From positions 1-64,000 of the forward strand of contig JAOTOL010001240.1 in assembly GCA_034440575.1 (NCBI GenBank): a stretch of 64,000 bases of DNA, read 5' to 3'. Below are positions 1-42,329 of the stretch, piece after piece. The position numbers were made by a program, and so were the translations under genes. How positions within the stretch are numbered: position 1 is the stretch's first letter; each line of letters opens with the position of its first letter. Source of the DNA: Imbricaverruca yamaguchii (lineage: Eukaryota > Arthropoda > Thecostraca > Neoverrucidae). The notes under the pieces are model-generated. The model was given only the letters and a program-made list of their open reading frames with translations. It was not told the origin of the DNA and ran no database searches.

Positions 1-1780
1 TGTGGGAAATTGAGGAATGCCTTGGACTTGATTTCATCGAATTATTCAATCGAACCATAATACGGAGTATTATATTACGGCTAGTATGGCACAAGACCAT
101 GATATGGCAGCAATTACCAAAGCCAATGATTCTAGCAGGAACCACAGATACGCATGGTGTGTGGCGAATGCGACAACGGAAGAGGAGGGTGTGCATGCGC
201 AAAAGATTGACGTGTGGTCATCTGGACGTTATTGACTGCAATGCGTGATATTGTAAACATTATAAGCTTGGCGAAAGCACAGATATAAGCTTGGCAGTGC
301 GGGCTGATACATCCAAGAGATGCTAGAAAAAAACTGCTTTTAAACAAGGGGAGGGGACTGAATTGTGTTGCTTTATAAACGTTTGTGCTATATGCTAGGC
401 CCCCTCCACAAAAATATGCTGTGATCAATTATTCAAACAAAAAATATTGGTTCCTTTAGAACAATAGTGGCCGAAATACAGTGACATAAAAACAGTGGTC
501 GGAAGAGACTGGGCATACTCCAAATACCTTTCCCCTCCCCTGACACAAATATTAAGTACACCAGTGGGGTCAGGGACTGACGTTCCCAGTCAGGCTGGCG
601 TTTGGTGCGGCAATTGTTTAATTCTCGAGTTCAGACATTTTTGCTTGTGGGATCCCAGGTGCAACTGATCTCACGTGGTTCTTCAATGTATGCGATGTAG
701 AATTCAATGCCAAACGGGGAAAATATAGCCAATACGGTGGCTGTAAAATGGAGGCAGGAGGATGTTCTCCAATTGGCCAAAATGTGTTTTGGAAGAAAAG
801 CTAGGGGAAGTGCACATTTACGTTTATAAAGTTTTAAGTCATAGTGTGTGATATTTTTGGTACTAAAGGCAGGAACCGAGTGGGGGATATCTCCCGAATT
901 TCTAAATGGTTTAAGTTTTACTTTATTTTTTCCACAAGAGAATTTGTAGCTGGGTCTAGGTTGGATGTAGGATTTTGAGAGTGTCATAAGTTTTTTTTTC
1001 AGGGTGCCGGCATTGCCCTACTCTTGTCGAAGAACACCGAGGGTCTTTACCGATGTGGATGTTGAGGCAATTGTTCGTGCTGCCTATGGCGCCGCCTTCC
1101 GCGTGCTAATGCGCAATGCGCCTATCAACTAGGTTGGAAACAATCTAACTAGCTGACGAGAATCCCGTCAGTTTTCACTGAGTTCAAAATTTTGGCTTCG
1201 CGGATCCTAGCATTTTAATAGCCGTGACTGGGGGGTAAGGTTGCACAGGCGCCGGAAATGGCCCCGTCCGTTCCAAACCAATGTTGGAACTGCCAGTGGA
1301 AATTTATTCAGAAGCAAATTGCATCTACGCATAGTTTGTACATATTTGTGTCTCTTTAGAAGCCGTGGTGACGTCAGAGACTCATTGATCACAATCTGTT
1401 TTGAATACAAATAAGTGAGCCAGTTTTGGTGACAGTAACAATTGACTGCAAGGGGTGAGAGGTGTGCTGCTCTGTTGTCTTCTGAAGCACTCTGAGGAGT
1501 GCTGGTGACCTTCCCGCCGTGGAGTATGTTGAGCAACGCGCAGCTATATTTCTGTGAAATAGAGCAATGTGCCTGACGTGAATGTGAGGCCTGACGCTAG
1601 TTGGAAATAATTGACTGATGATCCCTGTCATCATTTCCCCTTCAAGTTACTGGCATAAAGACATAAAGACATAAAATAATTACACATTCTTCATAGAAAC
1701 CAATGTACAGTGAAACACATTTTGACCTAGAACATATTTTTAACTTGCATTATTGTCCATAAAATATAACTGTTCAACTA
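1..1780. other. AT-rich non-coding stretch
   Basis: No gene is recognised here. The short open frames have no repeat, domain or splice context that would support them. The sequence is AT-rich, like 40-46 kb and unlike the Gdh region. Confidence 0.5.
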
Positions 1781-1827
1781 GATAGGTAGGTAGGTACCTA
1801 GGTACCTACCTACCTGCCTACCTACTT
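1779..1827. repeat. Palindromic GGTA/TACC tract
   Basis: GGTA units run into TACC units, giving a self-complementary block with little or no loop. A similar block lies at 45180-45215, so this is a recurring microsatellite palindrome. Confidence 0.8.
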
Positions 1828-2160
1828 CCATTTGTTTACACAAAAATACATCACTCCATGTTGACATACAGGAACCTGCAAATTACTAATGACTGTTGTT
1901 CTGCTTATTTCATAATTATTTATGTAATGCTAATATTGTTGAAATATTTTTATATAATATGCAGTTTGTTTTAGCAATACACCTGCAGAATAAGGTGATT
2001 TCTGATTGTTCTTCTTCAGAACAACCTACAAAATATTGCAGATTCATAGACAGCATTTGATAATTATGGGAGGGAGATGACATCTTGAGGGACTTTCATA
2101 GGCTTGCAAATAGCATTCACAGAATGTACTTGTTGATCTTTGGGTGCTGTTATCTTTGGT

Positions 2161-2510
2161 TGATCTTTGGTTGGAAAGGACTTTTACAAACTACAAAAGA
2201 TCAACTGGGAAGAGTTTGTAACCGATTGTGACGTTTTGCTGGATAATTACGCATTTCAAGGCAACATACAACAGGCTCAAGCTATTCTCAGAAAAGGACT
2301 ACCTATACAAAATTGGTTCCCTTTCTTCATCCACCTGCAGGAGATGCAACGACGGCGAAGGAAATGCCTTTCATCTCCTCGTCTGCCCTCAATTCCCTAC
2401 TCTTCGAAACAACCTCTCTATTACTACTCTATGGGACCTCGGGACCGAACCACTAGAAATTGTCGACCTCTTAATGGAAGCGACGCTATGACACGATCAT
2501 AGTCTGGGGC
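2161..2510 (+). pseudogene. Fragment of a non-LTR retrotransposon C-terminus
   Basis: Two overlapping plus frames (about 2167-2300 and 2228-2491) together read like the end of a LINE ORF2. The second has C-R-R-C, then H-L-L-V-C-P and L-R-N-N-L, the spacing seen in the C-terminal zinc-knuckle of LINE polyproteins (CxxC...H....C). The switch of frame and lack of an upstream reverse transcriptase mark it as broken. The assignment rests on motif spacing only. Confidence 0.45.
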
Positions 2511-2523
2511 TACCTGACTAACG

Positions 2524-2655
2524 GACGATGACGATGACGATGACGATGGCGATGGCGATGCCGATGCCGATGGCGATGGCGATGGCGATGGCGATGGCGA
2601 TGGCGATGGCGATGGCGATGGCGATGGCGATGGCGATGGCGATGGCGATGACGGC
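2524..2655. repeat. (GATGGC)n microsatellite
   Basis: A near-perfect hexamer tract of GATGGC with some GATGAC and GATGCC at its edge. It keeps several frames open on the minus strand (His-Arg, Ser-Pro runs), which are shadows, not genes. Confidence 0.95.
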
Positions 2656-3089
2656 GACGACGAATGCACGGTTCGAATAGAACTGTTTTCAATCTGATGT
2701 TGATGTCAGTTCATGTTACTGAGCTTTTGCTAAATTTTCTTCAATCACCTTCCACCGGCAATAGAGCAGTGTACTATGGTAATGTCGTCCGGTATCACGG
2801 GAGCACTTCCGGGCCACTAGTCTAAAGGCCACTACAATGTCCTGTGTCCAGGAATTACGAAATTTACTTGGAAGAGTGACGCATACCAGGCACTTGTGAA
2901 CTTCTGCGGACAGTTTTGACTTTCTCAATTGGTTTCCGTGAAGCAGCACCACATACAATTGTAGTAATTGCTACTTGGTCCCCATACCCGACTCCTGGAA
3001 CCTGTGCTATCACAATCTGGCCAGCATGTGTGGTGTTCATCTGTCAACATCATCTACTTTTTTTCGAAATGCGCCAGCAAGTGGTGGTG

Positions 3090-3250
3090 GTTATTGGCTT
3101 AAGGGTGCGTCGACTGTTTTCGGTCACACGACGTCTCCGATCTCCCGCGCCGATTGGTGGCCGATGAAGAGTATGGGACAGGTGGGACTCGAACACACAA
3201 CCTCTTGGTTTAGTGACGCACACTTTACCGCTGGACTACTCGACATGCTT
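3090..3250 (-). mobile_element. tRNA-derived SINE, family 2
   Basis: The minus strand has a tRNA-like head with a B-box-like GTTCGAGTCCC-type segment near 3190-3205. It is followed by the shared middle (complement of CGCCGATTGG) and a tail ending in GTCGACGCACCCTTAAG. The same body occurs at 12086, 17216, 17628, 23526, 27392, 31258 and 41005, so the family call is secure although this copy has drifted. Confidence 0.75.
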
Positions 3251-3479
3251 CGAGTAGTGGCAGAAGCAGACATACCAGCGAAAGCATGTGAAACGTAATG
3301 CAGATGATGGTGAGTGAACGTCGCAAGTTTGTTTTCTGTCTGGTTGCTCGTTCTCTGGAGGTCGGAGATACTGTTCTTCAGTCAGTCTTGCCGGCACTTG
3401 GGCGGACACGTCGACTATCTTCACCGGTTGACGTTGAATGGCTGGGGCTGTTCACAGCTGGTTTGTGGCGATCACTTGT

Positions 3480-3551
3480 CCAGAACTCACCGAGCATGGG
3501 GGATGCACCCGAACGTCCAGTAGTGCTCTGTTCAAACGCCAAGAATGTAGG
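3480..3551 (+). repeat. Left part of an interrupted 27-bp-repeat element
   Basis: Contains CACCCGAACGTCCAG, which recurs at about 6219 on the far side of the TTAA element. The best reading is that the TTAA element inserted into a member of the 27-bp family and split it into 3480-3551 and 6177-6420. Confidence 0.5.
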
Positions 3552-4025
3552 TTAAGCCCGGTTCACACTTGGCAATTCGGAGCGTCAAACGTTCGTAAAA
3601 CGAACGGATAACGAACGTCAAACAGAAGATAGACGTCGTAAAACGAGCGGAAATACACCGGGAATAACACAAGCTGTTTCCCCGAATGAAAACGTTCGTT
3701 CTACGCTTCGCTACGAATCAATTATGACGCCAATGAGACCATTCTGACCGGTAAATTGATTTGTGAAAATTTGTGAATAGTATGCACTGGTAAATAAATT
3801 TGTGAAAAGTATGCAAACCAGCTAATGAGCAATGAATGGCATGGGTTTTAGTCGAATCATGAATCTCTCCGTAGAAAATCATACATTCTCTGTGATCCAT
3901 TTATATTGCATCATTGTTGAACAAGTGATGTCCAATGCTGTGATAGCCACAGTTCAGCCTTGCTCAGTTCAACTGGATAGCACAAGTTGCAGAATATTAC
4001 ATGCTTCACGTATTTTTGCTTTGCT

Positions 4026-4300
4026 TGGCCATGAAGACTCAACAAAAATAGTTGGAACAGCATATGAAGTGGTCAACAAGTGGCAAATAAAATGCAATTT
4101 TGATCAGTGCAAGATAATGCATGTAGGTAGACAGCATACCAGGGATGCATGCTTGATGGGCGACCAATTGCGAGTTGGGACTGAGCAAAAGAAGGATTTG
4201 GGTGTTGTTGTGCGATATGCCAGACATAAAAATATAATGCAAAAGTGCAACATTGAGTCACAGGGGCTCTCCTTGGTTGCATTTTGTGGACACATCGGCT
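4026..4300 (+). pseudogene. Reverse transcriptase fragment (LINE), copy 1
   Basis: The plus frame contains K-W-Q-I-K-C-N-F-D-Q-C-K-I-M-H-V-G and then K-K-D-L-G-V. This is the palm/thumb signature of LINE reverse transcriptases of the CR1/jockey type (WQMxFNxxKCKxMHxG ... EKDLGV). The upstream catalytic domains are absent, so it is a relic carried inside the TTAA element. Confidence 0.7.
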
Positions 4301-4939
4301 AGTTGCCCATGCTGAACAACAAGTCTCAACATGCCGAACCATGAGTCTGCAGACAAAATAGATGGGTTAACTTTGCAGCCTACCTTGGGACATCAACTTA
4401 AGTGCACCTTGACATAGTGAGGACCAAAATTAACATGTACATATTTCAATATGCATATCATGCATACATCAGAAAAGATAGCATCTGTAGTTGGCACTGG
4501 ACATGCACAACCAATGCTTTTTGCTCTAAAAATTCCAATGAATTGGCATTTACAGCAATAGAAATTATGGATATGTTTTTCACCATCATGCATAACCTGG
4601 CAGTGCCAAGTTGTGCTTGGAGTGTCAGAAATTGTCAAGGGTTTTTCATTGCTTATAGTAGGCACTTAGAACTCACAGGGCCAATGATCTCCTGCATGGC
4701 TATGTTCTTCAGAGATACTTGGAAGATTTTGTCATGGCTGCATACACAGCCCCAAAATATTATTTTCCATCTTGGGTGAACAAGCATGTTTTTTTTCCAT
4801 GCCAATGAAGCACATTTGATTGAGTGTGCCATCATATGCCAATAGAACAAATAATGTTAAATGCTGTATTAGATAGCTTGCACAGCTGAGCTGGATAGCA
4901 CAACTTGCCGAATATTACATGTTTCACATCATTTTATTT

Positions 4940-5165
4940 TGCCATGAAGACTCCCAAGAAAAATAGTTGGATCAGCATGTGAAGTGGTCAAAAAGTGGCA
5001 AATGAAATGTAATTTTGATTAGCGTGAGATCATGATTGTAGGGATGCACACTTGATGGGTGACCAATTACGAGTTGTGACTGAGCAAACAAAGGATTTGG
5101 GTGTTGTTGCGGAATATGCCAGACTAAAAACCTAACACAGAAGTGCAACATTGAGCCACAGGGGT
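4940..5165 (+). pseudogene. Reverse transcriptase fragment (LINE), copy 2
   Basis: The second copy from the tandem duplication. It aligns with 4026-4260 at the DNA level but is further broken by indels and stops. Confidence 0.65.
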
Positions 5166-6176
5166 TCTTCCTGGTTGCATTTTGTGGAAATCATCATCTA
5201 GTTGCCCATTCTGAACCACAAGTCCCAACATGCCAAACCATGAGTATGCAGATGAAACAGATGAGTTAACTTTGCAGCCTACCTTGGGACATCAACTTAA
5301 GTGCACCTTGATAGAGAGTGAGGATCAAAATTAGCATGTACATATTTCAATATGCATAGCATGCACACATCAGAAACAGAGAGCATGTGTAGTTGGCACT
5401 GGACATGCACAAGCAATGATTTTGGCTCTGAAAATTCCAATGAATTGGGATTTACAGCAATGGAAATTATGAATATGTTTTTCACCATTATGCATAACCT
5501 GGCAGTGCCAAGTTGTGTTTGGAGTATCAGAAATTGTCAATGTTTTTAATTGCTTACAATAGGCATTACAATAGCCATGCAGAAACTCATTGGGCCAATG
5601 ATTTTCTGCATGGCTATGTTCTTCAGAGATACTTGCAAGATTTTGTCAGGGCTGCATGCACAACCCCAAAATATTACTTCCCACCTTTCCATCTTGGGTG
5701 AACAAGCATGTTATTTCAGTGCCAATGAAACACAAACTCAATACAACATTGCATACAATTCTGCTTGTGACTATTTTCCAGTGCTACCTCTCTACCACGT
5801 GGTCAAGAAGTGTGCTAGGAAATGCAATATTCTATCCACAAGCAAATCAATGCTTCTCACCTGGTTAAAGACAGCCAATACAACTTCGAATATCTCGCGG
5901 CCACGCAGTCACGCCAACAGAACGTTAAACGCTGAATCGGCGTTGAAAAGATAAACTATATCTATCTTTTGGACGCCAGATTGACGTTCATTACCCGGTC
6001 TCTTGACATGCCCCGGTGCACACTGTGCGACGCTCCGATCGCGTTAAACGTTCGTAAGACGCAGTTCTGACTGGCGCCTGAAATACGTTCGATTGCCGTT
6101 TGTTTGACGAAACGGCCTAAAAAGATGAATAAACGCTCGGAAAGCGTCAAAAGACCGTAGTGTGAACCGGGCTTAA

Positions 6177-6430
6177 CCCGAAAATGCCGGTGTACGCGCG
6201 AACGCCCAGGGTCGAGGAACACCCGAACGTCCAGGAAGGGGTAGACTCAAACGCCTGGGAGGGGTACACTCGAACGACAAAGGGGATACATTCGAAAGTT
6301 CAGAAGGGGTGCCACGCGCCTCTTGGGGAGGCACATCCCCTTGTTCGCTAGACCCGCCACAGACGCAGACGTGCATACAAAGCAAGCCCTGATGCAGGCC
6401 GACCATACAGCCGCTAGTCTTAATACATTC
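6177..6430 (+). repeat. Degenerate 27-bp tandem repeat element
   Basis: Units of the form CACTCGAACGTCCAGGAAGGGG recur about every 27 bp. The end has GGCACATCCCC and then CCCGCCAC, like the ends of related copies at 49357, 56888 and 60608. It is probably the right half of the element interrupted by the TTAA transposon. Confidence 0.6.
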
Positions 6431-7840
6431 ATTATGGGCTTGTAAGAGTCAGGGCGGGGGGAATGACCCGAAGGACTTTCCGTTGTCCTCTATTTGAAAC
6501 CCAGATCCTGTACCCAAGTCTGAGATGGAATTTTTAGACTCGCTTACGTGTGGTTGAGGGATGAGAACTTGCTGAGATATGAATTACTTGTTAAACTTAT
6601 GGAAATCACGAAGTGCATAACCTGTTCAGGCCCCCGCACCAGTTGGAAATTTAATGGGTACCAATGTACCGGTTCTCGCTGAGCGTGAATCAATCACATT
6701 AGCGTATGCATCTCCGTGAAATTAGAAACAGCCACAATAGACTGGTCCAGCAGACAGATCCAGCAACAAGCCACTATGCCACCTAAATTAATGTTATGGG
6801 ACAAATTTGTGTACCTATTCGTGACAAGCTATTGACAACAAACCGGATATGGTGTGACTGCACAAATACATTGCACGGAGTAATGTTTTAGTCATACATT
6901 CACTTGTGACGTGCTCTTCAATACTGTGCAACGAATAGCGGCAAAATTATTTGTATGCACACTATGCGCACAGTGCTTTGCATGCACACTACAGAGTATC
7001 TGTAGGTCAACCCAGACTCTGTAGGCCAACTGGATACAGCTTGTGCGGGTTAGACGAAGTATTGTTTTATTTCGTGATGAGGCATCCAAACAGCGAGTTC
7101 CGGCTGAACAGAATTTCCACCGTCTGCGTTGAGGAGCAACAGCCGAGATCACGTCAACACAGCAACTGCGCAAACGCGAGTCAAACTAGACGACACTGAT
7201 CCAGTGAACAAAACGCCTGGCCATCCAGACTGCTCTCATACTAGGCAAACTACTCCCACACATACTCGGCAAACTGACCATCGGAACAAGCCTCCACTTC
7301 TCCCACCTGCGTGCGCATAACGAAACACCAGTCGAATCAAAGCCGTATAATCGAGTCAAATATCAAGAGACATCACGCCGCACACACGCCCCCCGCGGAG
7401 TACCAGCACGAAATAGATCCTCGCCGAGAGCAGGAGTGCGGCGGCGAGACAGGTCCTCCTGGCACGGCAAGAACGCGGTAACTCAACACAGACAAATCGT
7501 GTTGTGAAGCAATATGCACAATCAACACGATGCATTTCACCGGTATAACAAAACACGATCGGGTAGGAGCACGTCAACGAAACAGACTCGCACTTGACAG
7601 ATTGCGTAGTAGTGCATCAGCGAAAGCGACACCTCTTCTTGGTTGGCCATTTGGGTTCCAGCACGCACCAACTTCACTGGCTATTCAGCACTCGTAGGGA
7701 CGCATTTCGACAGACTGCGTGCGAGCGAGACGGAGGCACGGACTCGCCGGACGCCATCCCATAGCGAACATCCACACCCGTTGGACACATCCATGCACAA
7801 CCGCCGCCACAACACAACACCCTGACATCGTTCGGCATCG
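6431..7840. other. No recognised gene
   Basis: Intergenic sequence downstream of the Gdh stop. No open frame shows a known domain or paired splice sites. On the minus strand the nearest AATAAA past the Gdh stop is at about 7063-7068; whether it is used is unknown. Confidence 0.4.
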
Positions 7841-7844
7841 CCGC

Positions 7845-8065
7845 AGAAGCACATCTGTACCGACGCCATATGACGGAGAAACACATCTGTAGCGACGCCG
7901 TACGACGGAGAAACACATCTGTAGCGACGCCATATGACGGAGAAACACATCTGTAGCGACGCCGTACGACGGAGAAACACATCTGTAGCGACGCCATATG
8001 ACGGAGAAACACATCTGTAGCGACGCCGTACGACGGAGAAACACATCCGTAGCGACGCCATACGA
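7845..8065. repeat. 32-bp minisatellite with 64-bp higher-order period
   Basis: About seven 32-bp units of the form GTAGCGACGCC-ATATG/GTACG-ACGGAGAAACACATCT. Successive units alternate between CATATG and CGTACG cores, giving a 64-bp dimer. The frames it keeps open on the minus strand are shadows. Confidence 0.9.
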
Positions 8066-8274
8066 CGGACACGATGGAAAACTGTGTGACACGTGAGCGA
8101 CACGGGGTCCGAGGCCGAACAAAGCCGCGCTGAACAGGACAGTGTACGCGCACCGGAAGTGGAACAGATGAGATGAGTCAGACACACACAGAAGGCGGGA
8201 AATTGGGCCTGGATTACACAGTGACAAACCTACCCACTTATCTATCGGCAGCGGAAACCCGCTTGGCCACACGA

Positions 8275-8500
8275 GACCAGTCTACCCTCCCGACCAGGAC
8301 GACCAGTCTATCCTCCAGACAGAGGCCAGCCTACCCTCCAGGCAGAGGCTAGCAAACCCTCCAGGCAGAGGCCAGTCTACCCTCTCGCCAGAGGGCAGTC
8401 TACCCTTCCCAGAGGGCAGTCTACCCGCTCGCCAGAGGCCCGTCTACCCTCTCGACAGAGGCCAGTCTACCCTCTCGTCTACTCTCTCAGCGAAGACCAG
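8275..8500. repeat. CCAGTCTACCCTC minisatellite
   Basis: About nine units of 20-27 bp built on CAGTCTACCCTC and CCAGAGG, directly downstream of the Gdh stop codon. If the last exon extends this far it lies in the 3' UTR. Confidence 0.8.
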
Positions 8501-8553
8501 CCGTCCAGAGACGAGAGAAGTCCAGACCCGGTCCGACAATGTCGCGCCGCGCT

Positions 8554-39077
<30,524 letters not shown>

Positions 39078-39089
39078 GGCTGCCGCTGA

Positions 39090-39985
39090 GACACAGGGTC
39101 ACGTACATACGTCACGCACACACACGTCCCGTACAGACACGTACACACGTCACGTACTGACACACGTACACACGTACACACGTCACGTACGCACAGTCCC
39201 GTCCAAAAACGTACGTACGTCACCATTAACTGTACGGACAAACAAACACGTGACGTACGTTACGGAATACGTCACGTACATACGTCACGTACAGACAAAT
39301 AACATACACACACGTACCCGTACAGACACGTACATGCGTCACGTACACGTACATTTTACGACTCACGTAGCATACGTGCATGGCAGCACATACATCACGT
39401 ACAAAATCACGTAAAACACGAAGTTACTAGCATCAAATACTACATACGTCACCATTAACTGTGTATTTCAGGTCACAGTGAATTATTTTACACTGCGTAT
39501 ACGTCACGTACAGAACACACACGTCACGTACGTACGTCACGTACAGACACACATACACACTTCAGGTGCATACATCACGTAAATACATCATGCATACATC
39601 ACGTATATACATCACATACATACATCACGTACACCTACAAACTTCACGTGCATGGGTCACGTACACGTACATACGTCACGTACTCGTACACAAGTCACAT
39701 ACACACTTCACGTACACATACACGTGAATACACATGTCACATGCATACTTCACATACACATGCATGTACACATGTCGTGCACATACGTCACGTACACATG
39801 CACACTTCATGTGGACGCAAACGTGCACACACACGCATACACATGTCACGCACACACGACACGTACACATACACGTAAACACACACACACATACATACGT
39901 GTTACATACATATACATGTAAACGTACACACCCGCACACACACGTGTCACGTACATGTAAACGTACACAACACATGGCGCGGTCA
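39090..39985. repeat. CACGTACA-rich degenerate array
   Basis: ACACGTCACGTACA, CATACGTCACGTAC and CACATACACG words with no fixed unit length. The array starts within 10 bp of the possible acceptor upstream of exon 1. If Gdh transcription starts upstream it is intronic, otherwise it is promoter-proximal. Confidence 0.88.
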
Positions 39986-39999
39986 CTTGTGCTCACGCC

Positions 40000-41000
40000 A
40001 CGCGCTCATACGTCACACATTTTCCAATCAATGTCACACATGGTAATTACATGGCAGATAGGCAGACCCACACCTACTAAACAGCCCGCGGTGTTCACGC
40101 AGATGCACATCCATTGTTGTAATTATAAAGCACTCAAATGCCATAACCAAGGTTATTCAATTGAAGTAAGCATCTGCAATTGAGCAGACTAAGATTTGAC
40201 TTAAAAGTAGATTATTTACGTTGGAAAGTTTTGAAGAAAATATATATAATTTTACCTGAGGAAGTCAGGTTATGTTAGAATTGTTTGATCTTTGGTATTA
40301 TTCTGCTTTGAGTCATTTACAAAGCAGGCTTTGCATATATTTTACCTATGTGATGAAGACAAAGGGCATTAAATCTGGTTAGGCTAGGTATTTGTGTCAT
40401 AAATGATAAACAAATGTTTTTTCTTCCTCAGAAACATATTTGGTTCAGTTTTATTTATTTTAAAATTCGTGACAAAAGCATTAGATTTTCTTTCTCAATT
40501 TCTTTCAAGATTAGGTTAAACCTTGTTCCATTAGGTTAAGTAGGTTAGTTTACATTTTTTAACAACACTTAATACAGATAAGGAGAAGTGTTGAATATGT
40601 GTCTGTAGGTAATACATTTTTAAAAGTACACAAGCAGTTCAATCACCTTGCAGCATGAGACAAGACCAGGTGGTAAGTTTAAACCCAAATCAGTCAAGAT
40701 ATTGCACCATTTTGACATTTGTAATTTCATTTTTTACATTTTTGTGAATTCCTGAAAATAAGTGTTAAGAGCACCAGAATACATGTGATAGCATTATATG
40801 TAGCATTATCTATATGCATATCACATATTAAACCAATATCTTATCTGGCACCTTCAGGTAGGTGAGGAAAGCATACAATAACGTCGGTGATTAAACTTAC
40901 AAAAAGGGGCTATATGATTACATTGCTCACTCAGCTCTCTCTTCTAGCACGCAAGGTAGTGGATGCGAAAGTATTTCCCCTCCTTTTTGCTTAATCAGGA
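40000..41000. other. AT-rich stretch, nothing recognised
   Basis: TTAGGTTA-type words occur at 40500-40550. No coding evidence. Confidence 0.4.
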
Positions 41001-41004
41001 ATAA

Positions 41005-41122
41005 ATTCACGCCACATCGCACCTCTCACATCGATTGGTCGCGGGTGGACTCCGCAATCTCGTCGGTTGTAGGATTCGAATCCACAGTCATATGGTCAAG
41101 TACAACACCCTGCCACCTGATT
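41005..41122 (-). mobile_element. tRNA-derived SINE, family 2, partial
   Basis: Minus strand: CAGGTGGCAGGGTGTTG head, GTGGATTCGAATCCTACAAC (B box), CCAATCGATGTGAGAGGTGC body. Tail degraded. Confidence 0.75.
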
Positions 41123-41739
41123 GCAAATTGACTCTGGCAGTCGATATATTCTGAAATTCATTATCACCCTACTGACTGATTTATCGCAATGTCCATTTCA
41201 TTTCATTTCAGGTCCGGCAACTTACTCATGCCTCAAAAGGCCTCGGCCTTTTTTTATCAGACTGCAGTATGCTACAGAAGAGCATTCTTTGAAAATTGCA
41301 GACAAGATTGCATTCCAAATGTGGGCAGAGTCACCCATGCCACTGCAACCTCCTGGGGACTAAATATTTCCTCCCCAATCTTGTTCAGAAAATTTGGAAA
41401 CAAATACTCAGAGCAGCCCATAGTTTTTATACCAATAGACTGATGAATTTTCCATCTTTATGCACAAACATGCTTAACAGATTATCTGAGGCCAGAGACT
41501 GACATCATAAGTACCAAAAGGTCAATTCACCAGCATGGGTGACTGCTCATATATGGAATCTCATCTTTGTTGTGATTTTCAATGAAAGCACAAATAATAA
41601 CAATATCAGCAAGTGTCCATGTAGTTTAGGGGAATGTCAACTGCATGGGTCATATAGAGCAAATGTCCATGATGTGTTCATACAATTTAGGTCTTATTCT
41701 GAACACAAAATTGGGGGCATCAGCAGACCCAGGAAGCCA

Positions 41740-42290
41740 GGAAGAAGGTAGTGAGAATGCTTGGGACAATAAATAGGAATGCATCATACAGAAGTGAAGA
41801 GGTCATCAGGAAGCTTTACTGTGCATTTGCCAGGACACATTTGGAATACTGCATCCAAGCTTGGTCTCCTAGTTATGAAAAAGATGGTTGGCTTTTAGAG
41901 AGTACAAAGAAGGGCTACAAAAACGGTTAATGGTATAAGCAACCTGGCATAGGAGGAAAGATTGAAGAAATTGAATGTTTTCTGTTTCTGTCTGTTGTTC
42001 TGAATATGTTTTTTGATTATGTATGAATAAGATATATAAGGCTGAGAAAAGATCTCATAGAGGTCTTTAAATTTGCCCATGGTCCTGAGAACAGATATCT
42101 AAGGGAAATGTTTTAATTTAACATAACTGATGCAATTAGGGGTCATCAATTCAAAACTAAAGTTAACCACAGCAGGACAAGGTTAAGGCAAACTTTCATC
42201 ACCAACAGGGTAGTGGAACACTGGAACCAGCTGCCAGAAACCATTGTCAGTAGCAGAACATTGAACATCTTTAAAAAACAGGATAGACAA
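41740..42290 (+). pseudogene. LINE reverse transcriptase C-terminal relic
   Basis: Plus-strand reading with frameshifts: V-R-M-L-G-T-I-N-R, then H-L-E-Y-C-I-Q-A-W-S-P-S-Y, then L-R-R-D-L-I-E-V-F-K, then T-R-L-R-Q-T-F-I-T-N-R-V-V-E-H-W-N-Q-L-P. These are the successive C-terminal motifs of CR1/jockey-type reverse transcriptases. Several stops interrupt it. It complements the fragments at 4026 and 4940, which end at the preceding motif. Confidence 0.8.
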
Positions 42291-42327
42291 TCATGATAAA
42301 AATAGTATTCTTATCATGATTGTCTAT
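42283..42327. other. Perfect 17-bp-arm hairpin
   Basis: ATAGACAATCATGATAA at 42283-42299 and its exact complement at 42311-42327, loop of 11, exactly at the end of the LINE relic. Confidence 0.9.
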
Positions 42328-42329
42328 AT

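Larger units (their letters stand above)
3940..5730 (+). repeat. Tandem duplication of about 0.9 kb
   Basis: The blocks 3940-4860 and 4860-5730 match throughout. For example CTTAAGTGCACCTTGA occurs near 4396 and 5294, and CATCTTGGGTGAACAAGCATG-type sequence near 4769 and 5691. The offset is about 900-920 bp. The copies differ by many substitutions and short indels, so the duplication is old. Confidence 0.9.
3556..6172. mobile_element. TTAA-flanked DNA transposon, non-autonomous
   Basis: The left end reads GCCCGGTTCACACT from 3556 and the right end is its inverted complement ending at 6172. TTAA lies directly outside both ends (3552-3555 and 6173-6176), fitting a target-site duplication. TTAA targeting with such ends is known for piggyBac and Kolobok superfamilies; I cannot decide between them. 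The outer 280 bp on each side are rich in AACGTTCG-type motifs. The centre is AT-rich and holds a tandemly duplicated reverse-transcriptase fragment. No transposase of its own is visible. Confidence 0.75.

Noticed and set aside
7063..7068. AATAAA as the Gdh polyadenylation signal
   Set aside because: 1.5 kb beyond the stop and unsupported by transcripts; mentioned only as the nearest candidate.
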